A stretch of 64,000 nt of DNA. Origin: Trinickia soli. Its GTDB lineage: Bacteria > Pseudomonadota > Gammaproteobacteria > Burkholderiales > Burkholderiaceae. Below the pieces are notes generated by a model, which saw only the letters and a program-made list of their open reading frames with translations, did no database searches and was not told where the DNA came from. How positions within the stretch are numbered: position 1 is the first letter of the stretch; each line of letters starts with the position of its first letter. This document shows, piece by piece, positions 31,030 through 40,497 of the stretch. The stretch lies in the NCBI RefSeq assembly GCF_002879855.1, contig NZ_PNYB01000002.1, positions 62,001 through 126,000 of the forward strand, read 5' to 3'. The position numbers and the translations under genes are program-made.

Positions 31030-33360
31030 TCAGCGCTGTTTCAGCTTCGCAAAGGCCGCAGCCATCGCGCCGGCCGGCTCCGCGTCGCGCGAGCGCTGCG
31101 GGGCGCGTGCCGTGCCGCCGGGGCGGCTTGCGCCACGCTCGTCGCGCGCTCCGCTACGCGCCACTGGCGCGGCATCGTCGTCCAGGCGCATCGTGAGCGC
31201 GATGCGCTGGCGTTTGACGTCCACATCGATCACTTTGACCTTCACGACCTGGCCGGCCTTGACGACTTCGTGCGGATCCTTGATGAACTTCGTGGACATC
31301 GCCGAGACGTGGACGAGTCCGTCCTGATGCACGCCGATATCGACGAACGCACCGAATGCCGCGACGTTGGTGACGACGCCCTCGAGCACCATCCCGGGCG
31401 CAAGATCCGAAATCTTCTCGACGCCTTCCCGGAACGTTGCGGTTTTGAATTCGGGACGAGGATCGCGGCCCGGCTTTTCGAGTTCGCCAAGAATGTCGCG
31501 GACGGTGGGAAGGCCGAAACGCTCGTCGACGAACTCTGCAGGCGACAGCCCCGCCAGCGCTTCGCGATTACCGAGCACATCGCCGATTTGCTTGCGAATT
31601 TTCGCGAGCATCCGTTCGACGACGGGGTACGCTTCAGGATGCACGGAGGAGCGATCGAGGGGATTGTCGCCGCCGTTGATACGCAGGAATCCGGCAGCTT
31701 GCTCGAACGTTTTGTCGCCGAGGCGAGGCACCTTGCGCAGATGCTCGCGGGAAGGGAACGGGCCGTTCGAATCGCGGTATTCCACGATGTTGCGCGCCAG
31801 CGTGCTGTTCAAGCCCGACACGCGCGCCAGCAGCGCGACCGATGCGGTGTTGGCGTCGACGCCTACTGCGTTGACGCAGTCTTCCACCACGGCATCGAGC
31901 GAACGGGCGAGCTCGCGCTGGTTGACATCGTGCTGATATTGGCCCACGCCGATCGCCTTGGGCTCGATCTTGACGAGTTCGGCCAACGGATCTTGTAGAC
32001 GCCGAGCGATCGAAACGGCGCCGCGCAGCGAGACGTCGAGCTCGGGGAACTCCTTCGCAGCCAGCTCCGACGCCGAATATACGGACGCGCCAGCTTCGGA
32101 AACGACAATCTTTTGCAGCTTGAGCTCGGGATGGCGGGCGATCAGTTCGCTTGCAAGCTTGTCCGTTTCGCGCGACGCCGTGCCGTTGCCGATGCTGATC
32201 AATTCTGCCTGCGTCTGCGCCGCGAGGCGCGCGAGCTTGGCGATGGAGCCGTCCCAATCGCGACGCGGCTCATGCGGGTAAATCGTGTCGGTGGCGAGCA
32301 CCTTGCCCGTTCGATCGACCACCGCGACCTTGACGCCTGTGCGCAAACCCGGATCGAGACCGATGACCGCCTTCGGGCCCGCGGGAGCCGCGAGCAGCAA
32401 GTCCTTCAGATTGCGCGCGAAGACGCGGATCGCTTCGTGCTCGGCCGTTTCGCGCAATTGCGTCAGCAGCTCATTTTCGAGATGAGGTTGGACTTTGACG
32501 CGCCAGCACCAGCGGCACACGTCGGAGAGCCATTTGTCTGCCGGGCGGTTTTGATTCGAGATGCCAACGTGGTGCGCGATCATCGCTTCGCATGGATGCG
32601 GCAGTTGCGTGTCCAGTTCTTCGCCGAGCCCCAGCCTGATCATCAGAACGCCCGCGTTGCGTCCGCGAAACAGCGCGAGCGCACGGTGCGAGGGGACCGT
32701 CTTCAGCGTTTCCGAGTAGTCGTAGTAGTCGCGGAATTTTTCGCCTTCCTCGTGCTCCTTGCCTTCGACGACCGAGGACGAGACGATGCCGCGCTCCGAC
32801 AGATAATCGCGCAACTTCCCGAGCAATTCCGCTGTTTCGCCGAATTGTTCCGAGAGAATGTCGCGTGCGCCGTCGAGCGCCGCTTTGACGTCGGCAATGC
32901 CTTTCTCGGCGCTGACGTAGGCGGCGGCTTCGGTTTGCGGATCGAGGCGGGGATCGGCGAGCAGCGCCTGTGCGAGCGGCTCGAGCCCTGCCTCGCGCGC
33001 GATCTGGGCACGCGTGCGACGCTTGGGCTTGTACGGCAGGTAGAGATCCTCGAGCACTTGCTTGCTGTCCGCGGCATCGATTGCGGTGCGCAGCTCGTCT
33101 GTCAACTTGCCTTGCTCGCCGATGCTTGCGACGATCGTCGCGCGCCGGTCTTCCAGTTCCCGCAGATAGAGCAGGCGCTCTTCGAGTTGGCGCAGCTGCG
33201 TGTCGTCGAGGTTGTCGGTGACTTCCTTACGGTAGCGCGCGATGAACGGAACGGTGGCGCCTTCGTCGAGCAGTTGCACGGCCGCGGCGACCTGGCGCGG
33301 CTGCACGGTCAGTTCGGTGGCGATGCGTTGTACGATCTTGAGAGCTACGGAGTCCGTCAT
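31030..33360 (-). CDS. tex: Tex family RNA-binding transcription accessory protein
   Basis: Tex is a conserved nucleic-acid-binding protein related to eukaryotic Spt6; its bacterial role is linked to toxin expression and stress tolerance. The 776-residue protein has an N-terminal HTH-like bundle ([20 protein letters not shown]), a YqgF/RNase-H-like domain ([20 protein letters not shown]), helix-hairpin-helix motifs ([20 protein letters not shown]) and a C-terminal S1 domain ([20 protein letters not shown]) followed by a basic Arg/Ala tail. The ATG at 33360 fits homologues; the 33 codons before it are not part of the domain. Divergent from the next gene with 140 bases between. Confidence 0.95.
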   Translation of the reverse strand: MTDSVALKIVQRIATELTVQPRQVAAAVQLLDEGATVPFIARYRKEVTDNLDDTQLRQLEERLLYLRELEDRRATIVASIGEQGKLTDELRTAIDAADSKQVLEDLYLPYKPKRRTRAQIAREAGLEPLAQALLADPRLDPQTEAAAYVSAEKGIADVKAALDGARDILSEQFGETAELLGKLRDYLSERGIVSSSVVEGKEHEEGEKFRDYYDYSETLKTVPSHRALALFRGRNAGVLMIRLGLGEELDTQLPHPCEAMIAHHVGISNQNRPADKWLSDVCRWCWRVKVQPHLENELLTQLRETAEHEAIRVFARNLKDLLLAAPAGPKAVIGLDPGLRTGVKVAVVDRTGKVLATDTIYPHEPRRDWDGSIAKLARLAAQTQAELISIGNGTASRETDKLASELIARHPELKLQKIVVSEAGASVYSASELAAKEFPELDVSLRGAVSIARRLQDPLAELVKIEPKAIGVGQYQHDVNQRELARSLDAVVEDCVNAVGVDANTASVALLARVSGLNSTLARNIVEYRDSNGPFPSREHLRKVPRLGDKTFEQAAGFLRINGGDNPLDRSSVHPEAYPVVERMLAKIRKQIGDVLGNREALAGLSPAEFVDERFGLPTVRDILGELEKPGRDPRPEFKTATFREGVEKISDLAPGMVLEGVVTNVAAFGAFVDIGVHQDGLVHVSAMSTKFIKDPHEVVKAGQVVKVKVIDVDVKRQRIALTMRLDDDAAPVARSGARDERGASRPGGTARAPQRSRDAEPAGAMAAAFAKLKQR

Positions 33361-33500
33361 AAGAGAAGCGTCTGGCTGCTGGGGCCTCCTTTCCGCGTGA
33401 GGCCGAAGCCTGAAAACGCGAGCCCGAGGCCGGGTTGCTGAAGCGGCGCATTTTGCCACAAATGCCCGGGCGGTCGAGCGCGGGTGTTAGAATTTCGAGC

Positions 33501-34325
33501 ATGTTCCGATCCCCGCCTACGACGTTGCCAACCTCCCGTTTTTCAGTCGCCCTGCGCGCCGCTGCCGTGGCCGCGCTGGCGCTTGCTGTGCCGCTCGGCA
33601 TGCCTGCCGCTGCACTTGCACAAGCCATGCCCGCGAGCCACCCGGCCGCTGCCACGCCCGAGCCCGCGAGCGGCGCGGCATCCTCCGGCGCCGCCGGTTT
33701 CAACGCGCGCCAGCAAGCGCTCGACGCTCGCTCGGCCGCCAACGAATACGCGTACGGCGTCGCCGTGCATAACTGCTATAGCAAATTTTTCGTCAATGCC
33801 TGCCTCGGACGGGCGCGCGACAAAATGCGCGCCGTGAGCGGAAAGATTCACGCCGAGCAGCTTGCACTGAACGACGAGCGACGCTCCGTGCGGGCGCAGC
33901 AACGCGATGAGGAAGAAGCGCTGCGTCGCGAGCGCGAGGCGGCCGAGGCCCCGCAACGCGCGGCGACCGATGCGCGCAATCAGCAGGCTTTTGAGGACAA
34001 GCAGCGCCAGCACGCGCTTGATCAGGCGCAACGCAATGCCGAGGCGCCGCAACATGCCGCCGACCAAGCCGCTTACGATCGTAAGCAGGCCGACTTTCAG
34101 CGCAAGCTCGACGAGGCGCGCCAGAACGCAGCCCGGGACGCGAAGGAGCGCGCCGAGCGCGCCCAGCGGTTCGAGCGGAAGCAGGCCGACGCGCAGCAGC
34201 ACAAGGCGGACGTCGAAGCGCGGCAGAAGCAGGCCGCGCAAAAGGCCCAGGAAAAGCAGCAGCAACAGCAGCAACGGCAGCAGGAACAGCAAAAGCGCTT
34301 GCAGCAGGAGCAGCAAAGCGACTGA
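33501..34325 (+). CDS. Hypothetical exported coiled-coil protein
   Basis: No named family recognised. The 274-residue protein has a clear signal peptide (about 1-41, with ALALAVPLGMPAAALAQA), an acidic/hydrophobic segment with two cysteines (NCYSKFFVNACLGRAR), and then a continuous Ala/Gln/Arg/Glu-rich helix of about 170 residues ending in a glutamine-rich stretch. This is like the long helix of TolA or of periplasmic spacer proteins, but there is no N-terminal anchor after cleavage. A TAGAAT hexamer (with upstream TG) ends eight bases before the ATG and no Shine-Dalgarno is seen, so the transcript may be leaderless. Its function is unknown. Confidence 0.7.
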   Translation: MFRSPPTTLPTSRFSVALRAAAVAALALAVPLGMPAAALAQAMPASHPAAATPEPASGAASSGAAGFNARQQALDARSAANEYAYGVAVHNCYSKFFVNACLGRARDKMRAVSGKIHAEQLALNDERRSVRAQQRDEEEALRREREAAEAPQRAATDARNQQAFEDKQRQHALDQAQRNAEAPQHAADQAAYDRKQADFQRKLDEARQNAARDAKERAERAQRFERKQADAQQHKADVEARQKQAAQKAQEKQQQQQQRQQEQQKRLQQEQQSD

Positions 34326-34407
34326 GGCACGGGGTTTTTGCTGAATGGCAACCTCAGGCGGGCGCCCGTACGGGCGGGTTCGCGCCTGACGAACCGAGGA
34401 GGCGACC

Positions 34408-34623
34408 ATGCGCGACCATCATGCGATCCAACCGGAGATGCTTCGCGACCGCATTTTGCAATTGCAGTCGGAGCATAGCGAACTCGATCGCGAGATAGAC
34501 AAATTGGCGGACTCGTCGGACATTACCGACCTCGACCTGCGTCGGCTGAAAAAACGCAAGCTCAAGGTCAAAGACGATATCTTGTTGCTGCAGTTGCAGC
34601 TCGAACCGGACAAGCACGCGTAA
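34408..34623 (+). CDS. DUF465/YdcH family small protein
   Basis: A 71-residue, highly charged helical protein. The pattern LQSEHSELDREIDKLADSS...LRRLKKRKLKVKDDI is typical of the DUF465 (YdcH) family of short antiparallel coiled-coil proteins. The ribosome site GAGGAGGCGACC is very strong, which suggests high translation. Its function is unknown. It stands alone between an exported coiled-coil protein and a helicase gene. Confidence 0.85.
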   Translation: MRDHHAIQPEMLRDRILQLQSEHSELDREIDKLADSSDITDLDLRRLKKRKLKVKDDILLLQLQLEPDKHA

Positions 34624-34672
34624 GCGGCGAGCGGGCAGGCGTTGTTGCCGCGCGCTCTGCGCCGGTCATTGC

Positions 34673-36991
34673 ATGGAAATGCCTGCCTTGAATTCACCGC
34701 TTGATGCCCCATCCGCCGCGTTGCATCCTTCGGCGCCCAGTGCGCCCGAGGATGCTCGCGACGAAACTACATCGTCGACGCAGCGGCAGACGCGTCAGCC
34801 CCATGCGCTCGCGGCTGCGCTCGCTCCGCGTCGGCGCGCCGAACTCGACACGATTTTCGCAAGCGATGGCCTGCTGGCTCGCGCCATCGACGGCTATCGG
34901 CCGCGTGCCTCGCAAATCGAAATGGCGTCGGCCGTGGCGGCAGCCATGGAGGCGTCGGGGCGCGCCATGCCTGAGCCCGCGATGTTCGAGGCCCAACGTC
35001 GCCCAGCGCGACGGCTGCGTGCGGACGCCGAGACACGAACCGAGTCGGCGGACGCAGCGTCCGAAACCGGGGCGTCTTCGCAGGAAGGTAGCGACGGCGA
35101 AAACACGCTCATCGTCGAAGCGGGAACCGGCACGGGCAAGACCTTTGCCTACCTCGTTCCGGCGATGCTCTGGGGCGGAAAGGTGATCGTCTCGACGGGC
35201 ACCAAGCACTTGCAGGATCAGCTGTTTCAGCGCGACATCCCAACGGTGCGCGATGCGCTCGCGGTGCCCGTGTCGGTCGCCATGCTCAAAGGCCGCGCAA
35301 ATTACCTCTGTCACTACTATCTGCAGCGCACGGCCGACAACGGACGGCTGCCGTCACGGCAAGACACCGCCTACCTGCAAGACATCGTGCGCTTCGCCAA
35401 GATCACGCGCACGGGTGACAAGGCCGAACTCGCGAGTGTGCCCGAGACGGCGGCGGTCTGGTCGATGGTGACATCGACGCGCGAGAACTGTCTCGGCCAG
35501 GAGTGTCCGCACTATAAAGAGTGCTTCGTCATGCAGGCGCGGCGCGAAGCGCAACAAGCCGACCTCGTCGTCGTCAACCATCATCTCTTCTTCGCCGACA
35601 TCATGCTGCGTGATACGGGGATGGCCGAGTTGCTGCCGACCGCGAATACGATCGTCTTCGACGAGGCGCATCAATTGCCCGAGACGGCCACGCTGTTTTT
35701 CGGCGAAACATTGTCAACGGCGCAATTGCTCGAACTCGCGCGCGACACCGTGGCGGAAGGGCTGGCGCACGCGCGCGACGCGATCGAATGGGTCAAGCTC
35801 GGGGCGGGGCTCGAACGGGCGGCCCGCGACGTGCGGCTTGCGTTCAAAGACGACACGTTACGCGTATCGGCCGCACAGCTTGGCGACGATCATCCGCTCT
35901 ATGGCGCCCTCGATGCGCTCGAAGCGGCGCTCGACGCGGTCTGCACAGCGCTCGCAGGGCAGGCCGAACGGGCCGAATCATTGGGCGCCTGTCTTCGTCG
36001 CGCGCGGGAACTGCAAGATCAACTGGCGCGATGGACCGCATTGCCGGAGGACGAGCCGCCGCCTGCATCAGGGACAGGCGGAGCGGCGTCCACGACCGGG
36101 CCGTCGGCTCAACACGATCTCAATGAGCGTATCCGTTGGGTCGAGGTGTTCGCACACTCCGTGCAATTGCACGAAACGCCGCTATCGGTTGCGCCGATCT
36201 TCGCCAAGCAGCGGGCCGGTGTGCCGCGTGCATGGATCTTCACGTCGGCGACGCTGTCCGTGCGCGGAGATTTCACGCACTACGCTGCGCAAATGGGCCT
36301 CGATGCGCGTCGCTCGATGACGTTGCCGAGTCCGTTTGACTATGGCACCCAGAGCTTGCTTTACGTGCCGCGCAATGTGCCGCAGCCGTCCTCTCCGGCT
36401 TTCACCGATGCTGTCTTCGAAGCCGCGCTGCCGGTGATCGAAGCGGCCGGCGGAGGCGTGTTCTTTCTCTGCACGACACTTCGCGCCGTCGATCGGATTG
36501 CCGGAAAGCTGCGCGACGTCATCGAGGCGCGAGGGTGGTCCACGCCGCTGCTCACACAAGGCGATGCGAGCCGCACGGAACTGCTCGATCGCTTTCGCGC
36601 GTATGGCAATGCGATTCTCGTCGGAAGCCAGAGTTTTTGGGAAGGCGTGGACGTGCGCGGCGATGCGCTGTCGCTCGTCGTCATCGATAAGCTGCCGTTC
36701 GCACCGCCCGATGACCCGGTTCTCTCCGCGCGCCTCGATGCGCTGACGAAGAAGGGGCTTAGCCCGTTTGCCGTCCACCAACTGCCGCAGGCCGTCATCA
36801 CGTTGAAGCAGGGCGCCGGTCGCTTGATCCGCGCGGAAACGGACCGCGGCGTGTTGATGATCTGCGATACGCGGCTCGTCGATAAGCCGTACGGCCGGCG
36901 CATCTGGCAGAGCCTCCCGCCATTCAAGCGCACGCGCGAAATCGAGGTGGTACGGGAGTTTTTCGCCGAGGGCGCCGAGCAGTCTTCGTAG
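34673..36991 (+). CDS. DinG/YoaA-type Fe-S ATP-dependent DNA helicase
   Basis: A 772-residue XPD-like superfamily 2 helicase. The Q motif (YRPRASQIEMASAVAAAME) is separated from Walker A (EAGTGTGKTFAYLVPA) by an insertion of about 50 residues rich in Ala, Glu, Ser and Arg. Fe-S cluster cysteines are seen in YLCHYYL and CLGQECPHYKEC. The DEAH box is VFDEAHQLPE, and the C-terminal motifs include GSQSFWEGVDVRGD and QGAGRLIR. The long disordered N-terminus (1-50) and the insertion are not part of the helicase core. YoaA-type enzymes unwind DNA with 5'-3' polarity in replication repair; which subgroup this belongs to is uncertain. Confidence 0.9.
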   Translation: MEMPALNSPLDAPSAALHPSAPSAPEDARDETTSSTQRQTRQPHALAAALAPRRRAELDTIFASDGLLARAIDGYRPRASQIEMASAVAAAMEASGRAMPEPAMFEAQRRPARRLRADAETRTESADAASETGASSQEGSDGENTLIVEAGTGTGKTFAYLVPAMLWGGKVIVSTGTKHLQDQLFQRDIPTVRDALAVPVSVAMLKGRANYLCHYYLQRTADNGRLPSRQDTAYLQDIVRFAKITRTGDKAELASVPETAAVWSMVTSTRENCLGQECPHYKECFVMQARREAQQADLVVVNHHLFFADIMLRDTGMAELLPTANTIVFDEAHQLPETATLFFGETLSTAQLLELARDTVAEGLAHARDAIEWVKLGAGLERAARDVRLAFKDDTLRVSAAQLGDDHPLYGALDALEAALDAVCTALAGQAERAESLGACLRRARELQDQLARWTALPEDEPPPASGTGGAASTTGPSAQHDLNERIRWVEVFAHSVQLHETPLSVAPIFAKQRAGVPRAWIFTSATLSVRGDFTHYAAQMGLDARRSMTLPSPFDYGTQSLLYVPRNVPQPSSPAFTDAVFEAALPVIEAAGGGVFFLCTTLRAVDRIAGKLRDVIEARGWSTPLLTQGDASRTELLDRFRAYGNAILVGSQSFWEGVDVRGDALSLVVIDKLPFAPPDDPVLSARLDALTKKGLSPFAVHQLPQAVITLKQGAGRLIRAETDRGVLMICDTRLVDKPYGRRIWQSLPPFKRTREIEVVREFFAEGAEQSS

Positions 36992-37005
36992 ACGGGGAAG
37001 ATAAA

Positions 37006-37036
37006 GAAAACCGGCCGCGAAGGCCGGTTTTCTTTT
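37006..37036. terminator. Bidirectional terminator between helicase and bamD
   Basis: An 11-bp stem GAAAACCGGCC / GGCCGGTTTTC (37006-37016 and 37022-37032) with loop GCGAA is followed by TTTT on the plus strand. On the minus strand the arm itself gives a TTTTC tract followed by TTTAT. It separates the two convergent genes. Confidence 0.9.
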
Positions 37037-37080
37037 CGCCGAGATCTTCCGGCTCTAACGAGCCTGATCTGGCCGGCCCG

Positions 37081-37950
37081 TTAGAACTGCCACCACGATT
37101 TCTTGGTGCCGGGCCGTGCATGGCCGGTGATATACGGGCTGTCGGGGAATGTGCCGGCGAGCACGCGACGCGTATCGTCGGCGAGCTTCTGTTCGTTCAG
37201 CTTCGTGTACGACAGGATCATCAGGTGCAGGGCATCTTCGATCGCCGGCGCGTTCTTGTACTCTTTGATCGCAAGCTGCGCACGATTGATGGCCGCCACG
37301 TAGGCGCCGCGGCGATAGTAGTAATCGGCCGCATGCACTTCATACGATGCGAGCGCGTTGACGATGTAGCGCATGCGCGCTGCAGCGTCGGGGGCGTACT
37401 TGCTCTTCGGGTACTTGTCGACGACGATCTTGAACGCGTCGTAGGACTCGCGCAGCGACTTGGGATCGCGTTCGCTCATATCCTGACCGGAGAAACGGCC
37501 GAACAGACCGAGATCGTCGTTGAAGTGGATCATCCCCTTCAGGTAGTACGCGTAGGCGATGTCGGGGTGATCCGGATGCAATGAGATGAAGCGGTCGATC
37601 GCTTGATCGGCAGCGGCCGTTTCGTTGTCCTTCCAGTCGCAATAGGCGACATTGATTTGCGCTTGCTGCGCGAAGTGGCCGAACGGGTCGCGGCCCTCGA
37701 GCGCTTCGAAGTATTTCGCACACTTGCCCCAGTCGCCGCCGGACAACGCATCCTGGGCCTCCGAGTATAATTTGTTGTTTGGCCAGGCGGCTGTCTCGTC
37801 GGTCTTTTGCGGCAGGCCGTGGCAGCCTGCCACGAGCACCGCGGCCGCGGCGAGCGCAAGGCCGGCCGAAGCGGATTGAACCGCACGCTTGGCCGCGCGG
37901 CTCGCTGCGCACGAAGCCGTGCGCATCATGGTGTTGAGGGCTCGCCGCAT
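37081..37950 (-). CDS. bamD: Outer-membrane assembly lipoprotein BamD
   Basis: BamD is the essential TPR lipoprotein of the BAM complex. The 289-residue protein has a signal peptide with lipobox LVAGC, then the TPR domain (LYSEAQDALSGGDWGKCAKYFEALE, GHFAQQAQINVAYCDW, DIAYAYYLKGM). The end is ITGHARPGTKKSWWQF. A GTG at 37980 and ATGs at 37929 and 37926 are alternative starts; the ATG at 37950 with GGAG nearby is chosen. It is divergent from rluD with 47 bases between the two starts. Confidence 0.94.
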   Translation of the reverse strand: MRRALNTMMRTASCAASRAAKRAVQSASAGLALAAAAVLVAGCHGLPQKTDETAAWPNNKLYSEAQDALSGGDWGKCAKYFEALEGRDPFGHFAQQAQINVAYCDWKDNETAAADQAIDRFISLHPDHPDIAYAYYLKGMIHFNDDLGLFGRFSGQDMSERDPKSLRESYDAFKIVVDKYPKSKYAPDAAARMRYIVNALASYEVHAADYYYRRGAYVAAINRAQLAIKEYKNAPAIEDALHLMILSYTKLNEQKLADDTRRVLAGTFPDSPYITGHARPGTKKSWWQF

Positions 37951-37997
37951 TTCTCCATGCTTCCTAGCAATCAGTCTCACTCAGTGACCCAGTTTCA

Positions 37998-39206
37998 ATG
38001 ACCCGCACACGTCCTTCCGGCAACATGCTCGGCCCTATCGATGAAAGCGCCGATTATAGCCGAAGCGTCAGCGCCGCCGACTCGCAAGAAGACGATCGCG
38101 CTGACGGTCGTCCGAGCGCTCGCGCCGATGCCGTCGCGCACACGGGCGAAACGGCCCCACGCGTGGCGTCCGTCCCGTCCGAACTTGCGGGCGATCGACT
38201 CGATAAGGTGCTCGCGAAAGTATTTCCCGAGTTTTCTCGCAGCCGCCTGCAGAGCTGGACCGAAGCGGGCCGGGTTCTGCTGAACGGCTCGCCGGCCAAA
38301 GTGCGGCAGGCCGTGCCGCTCGGCGCGCGCATCGAGCTTACGCCCGATCTGCTGCCCGAGCAGCTTGCGTTTACCCCTGAGCCGGTTCCGCTCAACGTCG
38401 TCTACGAGGACGATTCGCTCGTCGTCATCGACAAGCCCGCGGGCCTCGTGGTTCATCCGGCGGCCGGCAACTGGAGCGGCACCCTTCTCAATGGGCTGTT
38501 GTATCGCTACCCCGATGCGGCCGGTCTGCCGCGGGCCGGCATTGTGCATCGGCTCGACAAGGAAACGTCGGGCCTGATGGTGATCGCGCGCACGCTCGAG
38601 GCGCAGACCGACCTCGTGCGCCAACTGCAGGCGCGCACGGTCAAGCGCCGCTATGTGGCACTGGTGTGGGGGGCAATGCCCGACGAGGGCATCATCGACG
38701 CGCCGATCGGTCGCGATCCGCGTGAACGTACGCGGATGGCCGTCGTCGCGGGCGCCGCCGGCAAGCATGCGCGCACGCGTTTTCGTCTGGTCGGGCAAAC
38801 GACGTGGCATCAACAGACCGTCAGCGCGATCCATTGCGACCTCGAAACCGGGCGCACACACCAGATTCGCGTTCACTGCGCTCATGTCGGGCATCCTTTG
38901 TTGGGCGATCCCGTCTATGGTCATGCGCGCGGGCGCCGCTCCAGCGTGCCGCTGCCTGGGGGCTTCGCGCGCCAGGCGCTGCATGCCTGGCAGCTGGGGC
39001 TCGTGCATCCGCGCTCCGGGCGCACGATGCGCTGGCGGGCCGACGTGCCGGCCGACATGGCCGAACTCGCGCAAGCGCTTGGTTTTGGTCAGGATGCAGC
39101 GGCGTTCGAGCCCGATGAAGCCAGTGACCACGACGCATACGAGGCGTTCGACGAGAGCGAGGGCGGGTATGCGGATGAGACGGACGACGACGCCGACATC
39201 GAGTGA
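37998..39206 (+). CDS. rluD: 23S rRNA pseudouridine synthase RluD
   Basis: RluD makes pseudouridines at 1911, 1915 and 1917 of 23S rRNA. The 402-residue protein has an N-terminal extension (about 1-55, Asp/Ala/Arg-rich), an S4 domain ([20 protein letters not shown]), and the catalytic domain with the conserved aspartate in [15 protein letters not shown]. Further family motifs are [16 protein letters not shown] and [17 protein letters not shown]. An acidic C-terminal tail (about 365-402) follows. The N-terminal part before residue 50 is not conserved and the true start may be later. Divergent from bamD and upstream of pgeF in the same order as E. coli (bamD-rluD-pgeF). Confidence 0.94.
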   Translation: MTRTRPSGNMLGPIDESADYSRSVSAADSQEDDRADGRPSARADAVAHTGETAPRVASVPSELAGDRLDKVLAKVFPEFSRSRLQSWTEAGRVLLNGSPAKVRQAVPLGARIELTPDLLPEQLAFTPEPVPLNVVYEDDSLVVIDKPAGLVVHPAAGNWSGTLLNGLLYRYPDAAGLPRAGIVHRLDKETSGLMVIARTLEAQTDLVRQLQARTVKRRYVALVWGAMPDEGIIDAPIGRDPRERTRMAVVAGAAGKHARTRFRLVGQTTWHQQTVSAIHCDLETGRTHQIRVHCAHVGHPLLGDPVYGHARGRRSSVPLPGGFARQALHAWQLGLVHPRSGRTMRWRADVPADMAELAQALGFGQDAAAFEPDEASDHDAYEAFDESEGGYADETDDDADIE

Positions 39207-39341
39207 TTGCATCCGCCGCGAGACGCGTTGCCGCAGCGGCGAAGCGCGCCAGACCCTGTGCCGCCAGCCTGAATGAACCCCGATGAGCCACGAACGGCCG
39301 ACACCTGCAGCGCTATGAAAAGAACGGATGAAGGCACCGCG

Positions 39342-40163
39342 ATGAACGAAACCTCGTTGACCGAAGCAGATTGCCTCCTGCCCCCGTGGCGCGTCTCTGC
39401 GCGTGTGCGTGCGCTCGTCACGACCCGGGCCGGCGGCGTCAGTTTGCCGCCTTACGGGCGTTGGGCGTCAGGACGCGAAGTGAAGGGCGGCCTGAACCTG
39501 GGCTTGCACACCGGCGACGATCCGGCTCATGTCGAGGAAAACCGCGCACGTTTGCTCGCGCTCGCCGGGGTACGGGCCGCGTGGCTCGAGCAAGTCCATG
39601 GCGACGCAATCGTCCGGGCCGAAGATGCACTGCGCGATGGCCCGCCCGTGCGAGCCGACGCGAGCGTCACGGCGCAACCGGGCGTTGCCTGTGTCGTGAT
39701 GGTCGCCGATTGCCTGCCCGTCTTGCTGTGCGACGGCGAGGGCAGGGCCGTTGGCGCGGCACATGCCGGCTGGCGTGGTCTCGTTGCGGGCATTGTGGAA
39801 AAGACGGCGCAACGCGTGGCCGATCTCGCGCAGGACGAGGCGAGCGCCCTGCATGCTTACCTGGGGCCGGCAATCGGTCCGCAAGCGTTCGAAGTGGGCG
39901 ACGACGTGCGCGATGCTTTCCTCAGTGCAGCCGCGGCCACAGAGCGCGATGCGACGGCGCGTGCGTTCGTCGCGCGCGCGGATGCGCCGGGTAAGTATCG
40001 GGCCGACCTGTACGCGCTTGCGCGCCTGCGCCTGGCGCGGCTTGGTGTCACGCGTGTGACAGGGGGCGACGCATGCACGGTCGCGCAACGCGAGCGCTTC
40101 TTTTCGTACCGGCGCGAGCGCGTCACGGGCCGTATGGCCGCGATGATCTGGCTGACCGACTGA
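39342..40163 (+). CDS. pgeF: Peptidoglycan editing factor / purine nucleosidase-like PgeF
   Basis: PgeF (YfiH, laccase-domain family) has been reported to remove misincorporated serine from peptidoglycan precursors and to act on purine nucleosides. The 273-residue protein has GGLNLGLHTGDDPAHVEENR and the zinc-site residues in EQVHG (His), VMVADCLPVLL (Cys) and AAHAGWRGLVAGI (His). The frame is open from an ATG at 39273, but the ATG at 39342, with GAAGG upstream, fits homologues better. The gene follows rluD, as in E. coli. Confidence 0.9.
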   Translation: MNETSLTEADCLLPPWRVSARVRALVTTRAGGVSLPPYGRWASGREVKGGLNLGLHTGDDPAHVEENRARLLALAGVRAAWLEQVHGDAIVRAEDALRDGPPVRADASVTAQPGVACVVMVADCLPVLLCDGEGRAVGAAHAGWRGLVAGIVEKTAQRVADLAQDEASALHAYLGPAIGPQAFEVGDDVRDAFLSAAAATERDATARAFVARADAPGKYRADLYALARLRLARLGVTRVTGGDACTVAQRERFFSYRRERVTGRMAAMIWLTD

Positions 40164-40497
40164 ACGTTCGCGGGGGGGCGTTCCCCGCGCCGCACAACGG
40201 ATGCGCGTGTGTCGCCCCTACGTTCGTTCGCAGGTGCGCGCGAGGGCGGCTATGTGATATGCCGCACATTCAAGCGGCGCTTGGCTTCCGTGTTTTCGAT
40301 CGACATCGGGAAAACGATAATAAAAAACCTGTCGCGCTGCGGCAAAATCGGTCCAAACCATTGACACGCCTCGTGGCGGGGGCAAGAATGACCGCTCGCA
40401 AGGGTGAGCGCAGCGAGGGTCGCAAGGGTTCGCCCAGGTGCGCTCGGTGCCCGCCTCTCAATCAGTCTTCCTTCCCAGACTTACGGCCAAAGCGGGT
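40164..40497. other. 334-base intergenic region upstream of phaC
   Basis: No gene is seen. It contains the phaC promoter candidate at 40361-40389 and two copies of TCGCAAGGGT at 40396-40405 and 40420-40429, just downstream of the likely transcription start. PhaR-type repressors bind upstream of pha genes in related bacteria, but no known PhaR site was recognised here. Confidence 0.6.
40361..40389 (+). promoter_or_regulatory. Sigma-70 promoter of phaC
   Basis: A perfect -35 TTGACA (40361-40366) and a -10 AAGAAT (40384-40389, four of six matches) are separated by exactly 17 bases. Transcription would start near 40396, leaving a leader of about 100 bases before the phaC ATG. Confidence 0.55.
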
